In this document: piece after piece, positions 1 to 6,807 of the stretch
How the letters are laid out: each line of letters opens with the position of its first letter
Position numbering within the stretch: the first letter of the stretch is position 1
Assembly: GCA_023436425.1 (NCBI GenBank)
Contig: JAEZJD010000088.1
Location: 1 to 18,020, forward strand
Length of the DNA stretch: 18,020 bases
DNA from: Bacteroidota bacterium
GTDB taxonomy: Bacteria > Bacteroidota > Bacteroidia > Chitinophagales > Chitinophagaceae
Direction: 5' to 3'
The notes under the pieces: model-generated
The model's input: only the letters and a program-made list of their open reading frames with translations
Database searches by the model: none
Told to the model about the DNA's origin: nothing
Made by a program: the position numbers and the translations under genes

Positions 1-167
1 GCTTCGCACTCGTCCAAAGCAGGATTTTTGCCTTTCTGTAAAGTCGCTTTTTCGTCAAAGCGAAGTGCCGGTACAAAAAACGGGTGGTTTTTGTACAAGC
101 GGTAAGGCAGATCAATGAAGGTGTTGAACTGCTTTTTTGTTTTTACTTCCTCGATGGTGATTGACAT
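1..167 (-). CDS. GNAT-like acyltransferase, N-terminal fragment (candidate bacterial ceramide synthase)
   Basis: Only the first 55 codons lie in the window; the gene runs off the left edge. The ATG is at 165-167. The visible N-terminus has the pattern TFIDLPYRLYKNHPFFVP followed by a charged 'ALRFDEK' stretch. From memory this opens a roughly 370-residue Bacteroidota family usually annotated as a GNAT N-acyltransferase or hypothetical protein. It starts 11 bases after the serine palmitoyltransferase stop, so the two are almost certainly co-transcribed. In Caulobacter the bacterial ceramide synthase bCerS is a GNAT-like enzyme acting in the same pathway as Spt, so N-acylation of a sphingoid base is a reasonable inferred role. 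The catalytic region is outside the window, so this rests on the N-terminal pattern and the context. Confidence 0.6.
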   Translation of the reverse strand, partial: MSITIEEVKTKKQFNTFIDLPYRLYKNHPFFVPALRFDEKATLQKGKNPALDECE

Positions 168-178
168 ATTATAACCTT

Positions 179-1408
179 TTAGCGCAAAGCGAATACGTGT
201 AATTCAGCTGCCACTTTTTCTATTTTGCCAAGGGCTTCGTCTAATTGGTCGCGGGTGTGTGTTGCCATTATGGACATGCGGATCAGCGACGAATCGCTTT
301 TCACCGCCGGCGATACGACTGGATTAACAAAAATACCTTCTTCAAACAAGCGCTGCGTGAACAAGAAGGTAAGATGATTGTCACGAATATAAATTGGAAT
401 GATCGGCGTGCCCGATAAAGTTGTGTCGAATCCCATTTCCCGAATAGCATTGGAAACATATTCCGTGTTTTCCCAAAGCGCATCTTGCCGCTCCGGTTCG
501 TTTTGAATAATTTCCAGCGCTGCCAGTGCTGCTGCAGCTGCCGACGGAGGCACACTTGCACTAAAAATAAGTGGTCGTGAGGTATGCTTTAAATAGTTGA
601 TCACTTCTTTTGTAGATGCGATAAAGCCTCCAACCGACGCAAGCGATTTGCTGAAGGTGCTCATGATGAGGTCCACTTCATCTGTCAGTCCGAAGTGATC
701 GGCGGTTCCTTTTCCCTGTGTACCAATCACACCAAAAGCATGTGCATCGTCGACCATTACCATTGCTTTGTATTGGTTGGCCAGGCGAACTATTTCAGGC
801 AAATCGCAGATGTCGCCTTCCATACTAAAGATGCCATCCACAACAATGAGTTTTACCTGTTCTGCCGGTAATGTTTCCAACAGTTCCTCAAGCTTTTCCA
901 TGTTGTTGTGTGCAAACTTCAGCACCTTGGAAAAAGACAGCCTGCTGCCTTCTATAATTGATGCGTGATCCAGTTCATCCAATAGAATTACACCATGGCG
1001 GTCTGTGAGAGCGGAGACCGTTCCAAGATTCGTTTGGAAACCGGTAGTAAAAACAAGCGCTGCTTCTTTGCCTACATGCTCGGCAAGTTTTTCCTCGAGT
1101 TCGATGTGGAGTTTTGACGTGCCGTTGAGAAAACGTGAGCCCGAGCAACTGCTTCCATATTTGCTGATGGCTTTTCGTGCTGCTTCCTTCACCTTAGGAT
1201 GGTTAGTGAGACCCATGTAACTGTTTGAACCAAACATCAGCAATCTGCGTCCGCCGATAGTAACCTCCGTGTCGTGATTTTCTTCTATTGCGCGGAAATA
1301 AGGATAGAGACCTGCAGCCATCAGTTGCTGCGGTACAGTAAAAGATTTGAATTTCTGCGAGATGTGGGGCTGTAGCATAGTCTTGGTTTGAAAAATTTTT
1401 CCGGACAC
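179..1408 (-). CDS. spt: Serine palmitoyltransferase (alpha-oxoamine synthase family)
   Basis: This PLP enzyme condenses L-serine with a long-chain acyl-CoA to 3-ketosphinganine, the first step of sphingolipid synthesis. The 409-residue length is normal for the bacterial soluble enzyme. Visible motifs: FGSNSYMGLT (59-68), GSRFLNGT (90-97), the cofactor-stacking His148 in DELDHASI, VDDAHAFG (219-226), and the Schiff-base lysine Lys254 in STFSKSLASVGGF. The SKSLASVGG form and the FVNPVVSPAV stretch near the C-terminus match Sphingobacterium Spt better than KBL or BioF, its nearest alternatives. The start is GTG (1406-1408) with GGAG five bases upstream (complement of 1414-1417). An internal ATG ten codons later is a possible alternative. 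A short dyad (AAGGC/GCCTT, 1421-1434) lies in the leader. The downstream acyltransferase is co-directional. Confidence 0.93.
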   Translation of the reverse strand: MSGKIFQTKTMLQPHISQKFKSFTVPQQLMAAGLYPYFRAIEENHDTEVTIGGRRLLMFGSNSYMGLTNHPKVKEAARKAISKYGSSCSGSRFLNGTSKLHIELEEKLAEHVGKEAALVFTTGFQTNLGTVSALTDRHGVILLDELDHASIIEGSRLSFSKVLKFAHNNMEKLEELLETLPAEQVKLIVVDGIFSMEGDICDLPEIVRLANQYKAMVMVDDAHAFGVIGTQGKGTADHFGLTDEVDLIMSTFSKSLASVGGFIASTKEVINYLKHTSRPLIFSASVPPSAAAAALAALEIIQNEPERQDALWENTEYVSNAIREMGFDTTLSGTPIIPIYIRDNHLTFLFTQRLFEEGIFVNPVVSPAVKSDSSLIRMSIMATHTRDQLDEALGKIEKVAAELHVFALR

Positions 1409-1565
1409 ACAATCTCCTGCAAGGCTATTGCCTTCTACAGCGATAAAAATATGTGCGTGTCTTAAATGAAAAACTGATTTATGTCAGTTATTCAAATTGT
1501 GTGGACATTAACATCGATGGGATAAACTGCTTGCAGATATAAAATCAATAATTTGCCTGCCAACA

Positions 1566-2198
1566 ATGAAGTACACGTTTGTTACCATAGAAGGAAATAT
1601 CGGTGCGGGAAAAACAACACTGTCGCATCTGCTGGCAAAATATTATAATGCACGTCTCGTTCTCGAACAATTTGCCGATAATCCGTTTCTTCCAAAGTTT
1701 TATGAACATCCGGAGCAATACGCGTTTCCGCTGGAGCTGTTTTTCATGGCTGAACGCTTCAAGCAATTGAAGGAACTGATTCAGCAGAAGGATCTATTTC
1801 AAAACGTTACGATTTCGGATTACCTCTTTACCAAATGCCTCCTGTTTGCAAAGATTAATTTGCCTGATGATGAATTCAGGTTGTACCAGCGATTGTTCGA
1901 AATCATTCATCAGCAACTGGTGCAGCCGGAAATATTAATATTTCTCCAGGCACCGATAAAAAAGCTGCAGCAAAACATCAAAAAACGTAACCGGTCCTAC
2001 GAGCAAAATATTCCTGACAGTTACCTGCAAAGCATCCAGGAGACTTATGTTGATTACATTAAGCAGCACAACATCAAAACTATTTTCGTTGATGCGTCAA
2101 ATGCAGATTTTTTAGGTAACAAAATGCATTTGCAAACCATTATTGATGCGCTGGATAAAGATTACGAGCAGGGGCAACATTACATAACATTGCCGTGA
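1566..2198 (+). CDS. Deoxynucleoside kinase (dNK family)
   Basis: A 210-residue kinase that phosphorylates deoxynucleosides at the 5' position, part of deoxynucleotide salvage in the cytoplasm. The P-loop is GNIGAGKTT (10-18). Family features follow in order: an acidic residue after strand 2 (E34), FLPKFYEHPEQYAFPLELFFMAERF (key residues 41-65) as the substrate-binding helix region, SDYLFTK (84-90) in place of the usual DRS, and the Arg/Lys-rich LID at 139-146 (KKRNRSYE). In many Bacteroidota this domain is fused to or next to folK; here it stands alone. It is divergent from spt across a 157-base gap. Substrate preference (dA, dG or others) cannot be read from the sequence. Confidence 0.88.
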   Translation: MKYTFVTIEGNIGAGKTTLSHLLAKYYNARLVLEQFADNPFLPKFYEHPEQYAFPLELFFMAERFKQLKELIQQKDLFQNVTISDYLFTKCLLFAKINLPDDEFRLYQRLFEIIHQQLVQPEILIFLQAPIKKLQQNIKKRNRSYEQNIPDSYLQSIQETYVDYIKQHNIKTIFVDASNADFLGNKMHLQTIIDALDKDYEQGQHYITLP

Positions 2199-2230
2199 AG
2201 TTCAGTTTTGTTTGCTTGCCATAAATAAAA

Positions 2231-2261
2231 AAAGAAGCTATCTTCCAAAAGCAGCTTCTTT
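2231..2261. terminator. Bidirectional hairpin terminator between convergent genes
   Basis: A 9-bp perfect stem, AAAGAAGCT (2231-2239) with AGCTTCTTT (2253-2261), has a 13-base loop. It is flanked by A-rich sequence on the left and T-rich sequence on the right, so it can act in both directions. It sits between the ends of the deoxynucleoside kinase and the small membrane protein on the other strand. Confidence 0.75.
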
Positions 2262-2279
2262 TCTAATTTTAATACGGTA

Positions 2280-2468
2280 TTAAATCCTGCTCATCGCCAG
2301 CTTATTCAAAATCAACAACGCAATTACGACTACAATCAATAGCAAAAAGAAGGTATTTACTTTTACCTGTTCTTTATTTCGGTGTCTTATAGATATAAAT
2401 AAGTCCCTCGCCTTTCTTGATAATGAAAGGGAGGATATAATGATCAGGGCAATATAGCTAATATTCAT
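2280..2468 (-). CDS. Small two-helix membrane protein, possible immunity protein
   Basis: A 62-residue protein with two hydrophobic segments, about 2-16 and 38-56 (VNTFFLLLIVVVIALLIL), separated by a basic loop rich in Arg and Lys. It starts nine bases after the stop of the Gly/Ala-rich protein on the same strand, so the two are probably translated from one message. I do not recognise a family. Small membrane proteins directly downstream of bacteriocin-like peptides are often immunity proteins; applying that here is inference from position and topology only. A chance open frame cannot be excluded, although the tight spacing and membrane topology argue against it. Confidence 0.5.
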   Translation of the reverse strand: MNISYIALIIISSLSLSRKARDLFISIRHRNKEQVKVNTFFLLLIVVVIALLILNKLAMSRI

Positions 2469-2477
2469 GCAACCAAG

Positions 2478-3032
2478 TTATAGGTGTACGCCGTTTAAGC
2501 AAAGACCAAAGCTTACAACCGCGATTGCCACTCCAACTGGTCCTAAAAATCTTTTCGCAACTGCTCCAAAAGCCTTTTTCATAGCTGCCTTTGTCCAAGC
2601 TGAAGCTTGCGAACTCCCTAAAGCATATAATGCATCAAGCCCTAAAGCTTCAAGTGCGCAGTGTACATAATCTTGTGCATAAGCAGAATTTAGAAACAGA
2701 TTAGAAAAATTCATTCCTGTTATGTTACCGTTTTCTATATTGGATAAAACCATTGCGTAAGCCACTAAGTCTACTTCTTGTCCTCCTTCCTCCTGTATCA
2801 TAATATTTATATCATCGTTTGTCAGCCCTCTTGCATTTAGATAACGTCTTGCTTCACCAATTAGCGGCGCTAAAGTATTGCCAACCTCCTCTTCCGGAAC
2901 GAGAAAGGTGTAAGTATAATCTGAAGGTTCTATCGTAACAACTCCGTCGTAATTGTTAACCAGACTTGCAATTCCATTTATGTCATAGGTATAATTTGGA
3001 TTAATCGGTTGATTTTCGAAATTGATCAGCAC
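2478..3032 (-). CDS. Secreted bacteriocin-like or lipoprotein C-terminal part (start uncertain, possible frameshift)
   Basis: From the GTG at 3030-3032 this is 184 residues, but the frame stays open upstream to 3119 with no ATG. The first 120 residues are acidic and soluble-looking (for example LIGEARRYLNARGLT near 78-92). The last 50 or so are different: a Cys in VHCALEALGL, then SAWTKAAMKKAFGAVAKRF, then a Gly/Ala/Val-rich helix LGPVGVAIAVVSFGLCL with a second Cys. Similar C-terminal segments occur, as far as I recall, in small exported Bacteroidota proteins suspected to be bacteriocin-like. No export signal lies in this frame. The overlapping upstream frame supplies one, so the two may be one gene split by an indel or recoding. 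No family can be named with confidence. Confidence 0.6.
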   Translation of the reverse strand: MLINFENQPINPNYTYDINGIASLVNNYDGVVTIEPSDYTYTFLVPEEEVGNTLAPLIGEARRYLNARGLTNDDINIMIQEEGGQEVDLVAYAMVLSNIENGNITGMNFSNLFLNSAYAQDYVHCALEALGLDALYALGSSQASAWTKAAMKKAFGAVAKRFLGPVGVAIAVVSFGLCLNGVHL

Positions 3033-3058
3033 AGTCGCATAATCGTCTTCAGTGGATT

Positions 3059-3298
3059 TTAATGTATGGCTTCTACTGGTGTTATACTTGCCGCTAAAAT
3101 TTGCGGCAATAGATCCGGGTCATTTTTTTTGTTTAGCAAAGCGCTAAGATAACTCTCTCTAGCATTATCGTTTTTGGAAGGGTCTGATTTTTTGCAAGAT
3201 TGGATAATTAGAAAGGTAACAATGAGAATTGTATGAACAGCAATGATTCCTTTTACGAATTTCTTGGCAGAGCAGCCAATTAGATTTAGAGTTGTCAT
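3059..3298 (-). CDS. Short lipoprotein-like N-terminal frame, probably the head of the downstream gene
   Basis: A 79-residue frame starting at ATG 3296-3298. It has a basic N-region, a hydrophobic segment (about 19-34) and IIQSCKKSD, a typical Bacteroidota lipoprotein cleavage site with the lipidated Cys at 35. A charged stretch follows, and it ends at a TAA at 3059-3061. Alone it would be a very short lipoprotein with no domain. The next frame on the same strand (one base back) continues without a stop from 3119 and lacks its own export signal. The simplest reading is one lipoprotein or exported precursor interrupted by a -1 shift somewhere in 3062-3119. Two separately translated genes remain possible. 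Confidence 0.5.
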   Translation of the reverse strand: MTTLNLIGCSAKKFVKGIIAVHTILIVTFLIIQSCKKSDPSKNDNARESYLSALLNKKNDPDLLPQILAASITPVEAIH

Positions 3299-3587
3299 GT
3301 GGTTTTGGTTATAAGTTATCCTATCTTCAGATTAGGCGCTGTGTCAGAATCTTCCGCCATGAAAAAACAACTTTAATTGTCACTAGCCTGGTGGATTTCG
3401 CTCTAATGGCTTGTGAATTTTGACCGTGTTTCTTTCAGCATCAAGGTATACCGAGGTTGGCACCTCAAAACATGAGTTTCGTCAGGTGTTGATAATAATT
3501 CTTTGTATATAGTTTCTTCTACCCAGCCGTTTTAGAAAAGCCCAAACCTCAAACAATGGAGTGCAGTTGTGTTGAGAAATTCGCGTT

Positions 3588-3611
3588 AGCAGCAATGGGA
3601 CAATTGCTGCT
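3588..3611. promoter_or_regulatory. 9-bp inverted repeat, candidate operator of the MFS transporter
   Basis: AGCAGCAAT (3588-3596) and ATTGCTGCT (3603-3611) are perfect reverse complements around a 6-base centre. The right arm ends two bases before the TATCTTTG box, so a bound dimer would cover the -33 side of the promoter. No T-tract follows and the start codon lies 17 bases away, so a terminator is unlikely. Confidence 0.5.
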
Positions 3612-3613
3612 CC

Positions 3614-3621
3614 TATCTTTG
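3614..3621 (+). promoter_or_regulatory. Bacteroidota -7 promoter box of the MFS gene
   Basis: TATCTTTG is an exact match to TAnnTTTG. The start codon at 3629 is only seven bases further, so transcription would begin at or within a few bases of the ATG, implying a leaderless or nearly leaderless message. No good TTG at the -33 distance is seen; the dyad occupies that position. Confidence 0.45.
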
Positions 3622-3628
3622 ATTTACG

Positions 3629-4870
3629 ATGCAGTTTCAATCGAAGAGCTTAGCACCGCTTAACCATAAAGAGTTCCGCATTTACATTCTCGTTCGGTTT
3701 TTTTACATCATGGCATTGCGCATGGTGGCCACCGTTGTTGCGTATGAATTGTTTCATCTTACCAAAAGCTCTTTTGCTATTGGAATAGTGGGCTTGTCGG
3801 AGTTTGTCCCAGTGTTTTCTCTCGCATTATATGCAGGGCATGTAATTGATCGCTCGGATAAAAGAACGTTGTTATTAAAAGGGATTATCAGTTATTCATT
3901 TTGCGTAATTGCTTTAGTTGTTATTACAATGCCTGCAATTGCTTCAAAGCTTTCTGTTAACTCGCTTGCACTCTCTTTCTACATCATTATATTTTTTACC
4001 GGTATCATTCGTGCTTTTGCCGGACCAACCTCAAATGCTATCGTGGCTCAGCTGGTGCCGCGAAACGTGTTGCAATTTGCTGCAAGCCTTAGTTCCACAT
4101 CCTGGCTTGCCGCATCGATAATGGGGCACGCTTCAGCCGGGTTTTTGATTGCAGGCGTGGGTGTTCACGGAACATTCTATGTGGTTCTCTTTTTCGTTGT
4201 GCTTTCTGCAATACTGCTAACGATGATAGAAAAAAAGCCGATTGCTGTCACCAACCTCACGGTGAAAGCGTGGGATAGTGTGAAGGAAGGATTGCGTTTT
4301 GTTTTCCGCCACAAGATTTTGTTGGGTGCAATTTCACTCGACTTGTTTGCGGTGCTTTTCGGAGGTGTAACAGCCTTAATTCCTGAGATTGCATCGAAAG
4401 TTTTGCAGGTAGGGCCAATCGGTTTTGGATGGCTAAATGCAGCTATTGACATTGGCTCCATCATCATGATTATTTCCATGACGTTTTCGCCACTAAGCAA
4501 AAACCAGGGGCTGAGACTTTTTTACGTTGTTGGCGGTTTTGGTCTTTGCATCATCATTTTCGGATTGTCGAATATATATTGGCTTTCTTTTTTTGTACTG
4601 CTTATTGCCGGCATGTTGGACGGTACCAGCGTGGTTATCAGAGGAACTGTTTTGCAGCTTACCACCCCGGACGAAATGCGTGGAAGAGTAAGCTCGGTGA
4701 ATTCCATGTTCATCAACTCATCGAACGAGTTAGGACAATTCGAAAGCGGCTTCACTGCCCGTCTGTTTGGCGGTGCGTCGCCCGCGATCATCTTTGGTGG
4801 TTGCATGACATTAATTGTTGTCATTATCACGTGGTTCAAAGCACCGGGTTTACGTAAATTCGAATATTGA
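3629..4870 (+). CDS. MFS transporter, exporter-like (EntS/MFS_3 type)
   Basis: A 413-residue protein with the usual 12 hydrophobic segments of the major facilitator superfamily. The motif A region lies after helix 2 (GHVIDRSDKRTLLLKG, from residue 70). A related GIVGLSEFVPVFSLALYAG helix 2 and the mid-protein RFVFRHKILLGAISLDLFAVLFGG resemble the EntS-like/MFS_3 exporters. RGTVLQLTTPDEMRGRVSSVNSMF near the C-terminus is also typical of that subfamily. The substrate cannot be read; siderophore or drug-like molecules are exported by relatives. The start is supported by a promoter box seven bases upstream. The stop is followed by a dyad-rich spacer before the exported hydrolase. Confidence 0.88.
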   Translation: MQFQSKSLAPLNHKEFRIYILVRFFYIMALRMVATVVAYELFHLTKSSFAIGIVGLSEFVPVFSLALYAGHVIDRSDKRTLLLKGIISYSFCVIALVVITMPAIASKLSVNSLALSFYIIIFFTGIIRAFAGPTSNAIVAQLVPRNVLQFAASLSSTSWLAASIMGHASAGFLIAGVGVHGTFYVVLFFVVLSAILLTMIEKKPIAVTNLTVKAWDSVKEGLRFVFRHKILLGAISLDLFAVLFGGVTALIPEIASKVLQVGPIGFGWLNAAIDIGSIIMIISMTFSPLSKNQGLRLFYVVGGFGLCIIIFGLSNIYWLSFFVLLIAGMLDGTSVVIRGTVLQLTTPDEMRGRVSSVNSMFINSSNELGQFESGFTARLFGGASPAIIFGGCMTLIVVIITWFKAPGLRKFEY

Positions 4871-4874
4871 CACC

Positions 4875-4920
4875 GTTCACAAGTTGAAGCGAGTTGGGGA
4901 CAACTCGTGAAGTCGTGAAC
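4875..4920. repeat. Nested inverted repeat between MFS and hydrolase genes
   Basis: An inner 7-bp stem with a 4-base loop, CGAGTTG (4890-4896) and CAACTCG (4901-4907), lies inside an outer pair GTTCAC (4875-4880) and GTGAAC (4915-4920). No T-tract follows, so it is not a standard intrinsic terminator on the plus strand. It could be an RNA processing or stability element between the two co-directional genes, or an operator. Confidence 0.5.
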
Positions 4921-4961
4921 TTTAGAACTCGTAATCTTCTAAAAACATTCAAACTAAACTT

Positions 4962-5864
4962 ATGCAAAGAAGAACTTTTCTCCGCAATGCAGGATTGATA
5001 ACGGGCGCAGGATTGCTGTTTCAGAAGAAAGCACTCGCATCGGTGTTGAGCACCTATGATTTCAACATCCGGATGCTGCGCAATAATATCGGAATCTTTA
5101 CGGAACGAGGCGGCACGATAGGCTTTTTATTATCGAAAGATGGCATCGTTGTGATCGATGCACAATTCCCCGACACGGCGATGCATTTGATAGACGAATT
5201 GAAAAAGAAGAGCACAAATCCTTTCAGGTATTTGCTTAATACGCATCATCATGGTGATCACACCGCAGGAAATATTGCCTTCAAAGGAATAGCCGAACAT
5301 GTAATAGCTCATGCAAATTCCCTCGCAAATCAAAAAGCTGTTGCTGAAAAAAATAACAGTCTTGAAAAGCAATTGCTGCCGGACCTCACCTTCACAGATT
5401 CATACAAATTGAAGATGGATGATGAAAAAATAGAAGGATATTATTTTGGCGCCGGACATACGAATGGAGATGCTATTTACCATTTTCAAAATGCTAACAT
5501 CATGCATGTTGGGGATTTAATGTTCAACAAGCGTCATCCTTTTGTGGATAGAAGCGCGGGAGCAAATATGGCCAGCTGGATAAAAGATTTGGATGCAATA
5601 ATTAAAAAGGGAAACAAGGACACGCTTTACATTTTTGGACATTCGCTGAACGCCGGTGAAGAAACGGGTTCTGCAGAAGATCTGAAAAAATTTCAGGATT
5701 ATCTGGGTAAGGTGTTACAGTTTGCGCAGCAGGAAGTGAAGAAAGGAGTATCGAAAGAGGATTTTATCAAGAACACCTCCATTCCTGGAGTTACAGAGTG
5801 GACCGGACAAGGAATTGAACGGCCGCTAACGGCAGCCTACGAAGAAGTAACAACGGGTAAATAG
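4962..5864 (+). CDS. Tat-exported metallo-beta-lactamase-fold hydrolase
   Basis: A 300-residue protein that begins with a twin-arginine signal (RRTFLRNAG, residues 3-11, hydrophobic stretch to about 27), so it is exported folded to the periplasm. The zinc-binding motif HxHxDH is intact (His95, His97, Asp99, His100 in NTHHHGDHTAGN). The later ligands follow: His166 in GAGHTNGD, Asp185 in HVGD and His227 in FGHS. This is a complete two-metal site of the superfamily. It resembles the many periplasmic MBL-fold hydrolases of Bacteroidota related to subclass B lactamases and SoxH-like proteins. The substrate is unknown, and beta-lactamase activity should not be assumed. Confidence 0.88.
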   Translation: MQRRTFLRNAGLITGAGLLFQKKALASVLSTYDFNIRMLRNNIGIFTERGGTIGFLLSKDGIVVIDAQFPDTAMHLIDELKKKSTNPFRYLLNTHHHGDHTAGNIAFKGIAEHVIAHANSLANQKAVAEKNNSLEKQLLPDLTFTDSYKLKMDDEKIEGYYFGAGHTNGDAIYHFQNANIMHVGDLMFNKRHPFVDRSAGANMASWIKDLDAIIKKGNKDTLYIFGHSLNAGEETGSAEDLKKFQDYLGKVLQFAQQEVKKGVSKEDFIKNTSIPGVTEWTGQGIERPLTAAYEEVTTGK

Positions 5865-5884
5865 TTTGAAACAGTCCGTTAACC

Positions 5885-5912
5885 AAAGAAGCTGCCCGAG
5901 AGCAGCTTCTTT
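5885..5912. terminator. Bidirectional hairpin terminator
   Basis: An 11-bp perfect stem, AAAGAAGCTGC (5885-5895) with GCAGCTTCTTT (5902-5912), has a 6-base loop and a T-rich run downstream. It lies between the convergent hydrolase and DUF4242 genes. The outer nine bases of the stem are identical to those of the terminator at 2231-2261. Confidence 0.85.
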
Positions 5913-5928
5913 CAATTTTTGGGCAAGC

Positions 5929-6222
5929 TTACTCTGCTTCGGCCAATACCTTTTCGGCAGTGACAGGATTGATAACGTTCTTAATCTCTTCAATGTTGTC
6001 TGCAGGAAATCCGCCCTGTTCAGCATGTTGTTTAATAATTTCTTTGTTTGGTGCCTGGTATACGCAATAGATATGATCTTCTGTAACGAAGCTTTCCACC
6101 CATTGAATACTTGGTCCCAATTTATCGAGCACACCGCAGGATTTTTGAGAAATACCAACTAGTTGCTCTTCTGTAAATTTTCCCGCACCGGGAATTTTTC
6201 TTTCAATTACGTATCTCGGCAT
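5929..6222 (-). CDS. DUF4242 domain protein
   Basis: A 97-residue protein covering the whole DUF4242 family length. It opens with MPRYVIERKIPGAGK and contains SQKSCGVLDKLGPSIQWVESFVT and DHIYCVYQAPNKE, which are the family's signature stretches. A Streptomyces relative (SCO4226) has been described as a nickel-binding ferredoxin-like fold; the role in Bacteroidota is not known. It lies 31 bases downstream of the YkgJ-like gene on the same strand and may share its message. A TATCTTTT sequence in that gap could also be a weak promoter. Confidence 0.85.
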   Translation of the reverse strand: MPRYVIERKIPGAGKFTEEQLVGISQKSCGVLDKLGPSIQWVESFVTEDHIYCVYQAPNKEIIKQHAEQGGFPADNIEEIKNVINPVTAEKVLAEAE

Positions 6223-6253
6223 AGAGTTGATTTTAGGAGAGAAAAGATACCAT

Positions 6254-6736
6254 TTATTTCATCTCTTCCGTCAATTTATCCAAAACATAAAACGTGATAG
6301 GGCAAAAGGATGCATTTTTCAGTGTGAGCTGCTGTCGTTTTATGATCACGTCTTCATCAGTGTAAGGAAAGCGTTGGCAATCTGAAGGACGCACTTCATA
6401 AATAGAACAAAAGTTATCGGCACCTAAAAACGGACACGGAGAGACCTTCACTACAAAGTCTCCGTCATCATCCACACGCAAATACTTTTCAATGAAAGCA
6501 CTTTCCTTCATCGCCAAATGCTTGCTGATACGTTTTACATCCGGTGTTTTAAATCGCGGAGAATAATTTTTACAACACGCGGCACATTCCAGGCAATTTA
6601 TTTTTTCAAAAGCCTGTTCGTGCAGCTGCGGCAATAGTTTCAGTACAGCATTTTTATCTGCACGTTGCAAAAACTGCTTGAATTGTTTCTGTTTTTCTTT
6701 AGAACTTTGGTGTGTATTGGCCGCTTCCACTTGCAA
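6254..6736 (-). CDS. YkgJ family cysteine-cluster (putative zinc/iron-chelating) protein
   Basis: A 160-residue cytoplasmic protein with the CxxCxxCC cluster of the family (Cys48, 51, 54, 55) and the second Cys set in SPCPFL...CSIYEVRPSDCQRFPY (Cys101, 110, 120), plus Cys145. These are proposed to bind a metal; no reaction is established for the family. The frame starts at TTG (6734-6736). GTG two codons later is the alternative, and no ATG is available upstream in frame. A promoter-like pair lies just upstream, which would leave only a very short leader. The DUF4242 gene follows. Confidence 0.85.
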   Translation of the reverse strand: MQVEAANTHQSSKEKQKQFKQFLQRADKNAVLKLLPQLHEQAFEKINCLECAACCKNYSPRFKTPDVKRISKHLAMKESAFIEKYLRVDDDGDFVVKVSPCPFLGADNFCSIYEVRPSDCQRFPYTDEDVIIKRQQLTLKNASFCPITFYVLDKLTEEMK

Positions 6737-6740
6737 GATG

Positions 6741-6772
6741 CAAAAGTGGGCAGAATAATACCTTTCTACAAA
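6741..6772 (-). promoter_or_regulatory. Candidate promoter of the YkgJ-like gene
   Basis: On the minus strand TTTG (6769-6772), a 20-base spacer and CACTTTTG (6741-6748) fit the Bacteroidota TTTG/TAnnTTTG arrangement with one mismatch in the -7 box. The transcript would begin close to the TTG/GTG start. Confidence 0.35.
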
Positions 6773-6807
6773 CAGTATAATATAATTTAAAGTAAAACCT
6801 GCTACAG

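Larger units (their letters stand above)
3299..3628. other. Intergenic region with operator and promoter for the MFS gene
   Basis: These 330 bases between divergent genes contain no open frame of useful length on either strand. The recognisable elements are at the right end: a 9-bp dyad (3588-3611) and a TATCTTTG box (3614-3621). A short GAGGT/ACCTC hairpin also lies around 3450-3465. I see no clear promoter for the minus-strand lipoprotein frame. Confidence 0.6.

Noticed and set aside
3085..3105. Programmed -1 slippery site (AAATTTT) in the lipoprotein overlap
   Set aside because: The heptamer is out of phase with the upstream frame, so tandem slippage of the classical type would not work.
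3450..3470. Short resemblance to a 23S rRNA segment (TTGGCACCTC)
   Set aside because: Only about ten bases match and the flanks do not resemble rRNA.
4177..4839. Minus-strand open frames inside the MFS gene
   Set aside because: They are antisense shadows of hydrophobic codons; the plus-strand transporter is complete.
4962..5864. Calling the exported MBL-fold protein a beta-lactamase resistance gene
   Set aside because: The metal ligands only show the superfamily; most such Bacteroidota proteins are not known to hydrolyse beta-lactams.
5866..6162. Plus-strand open frame opposite DUF4242
   Set aside because: It starts before and reads through the bidirectional terminator, and is antisense to a clear family member.
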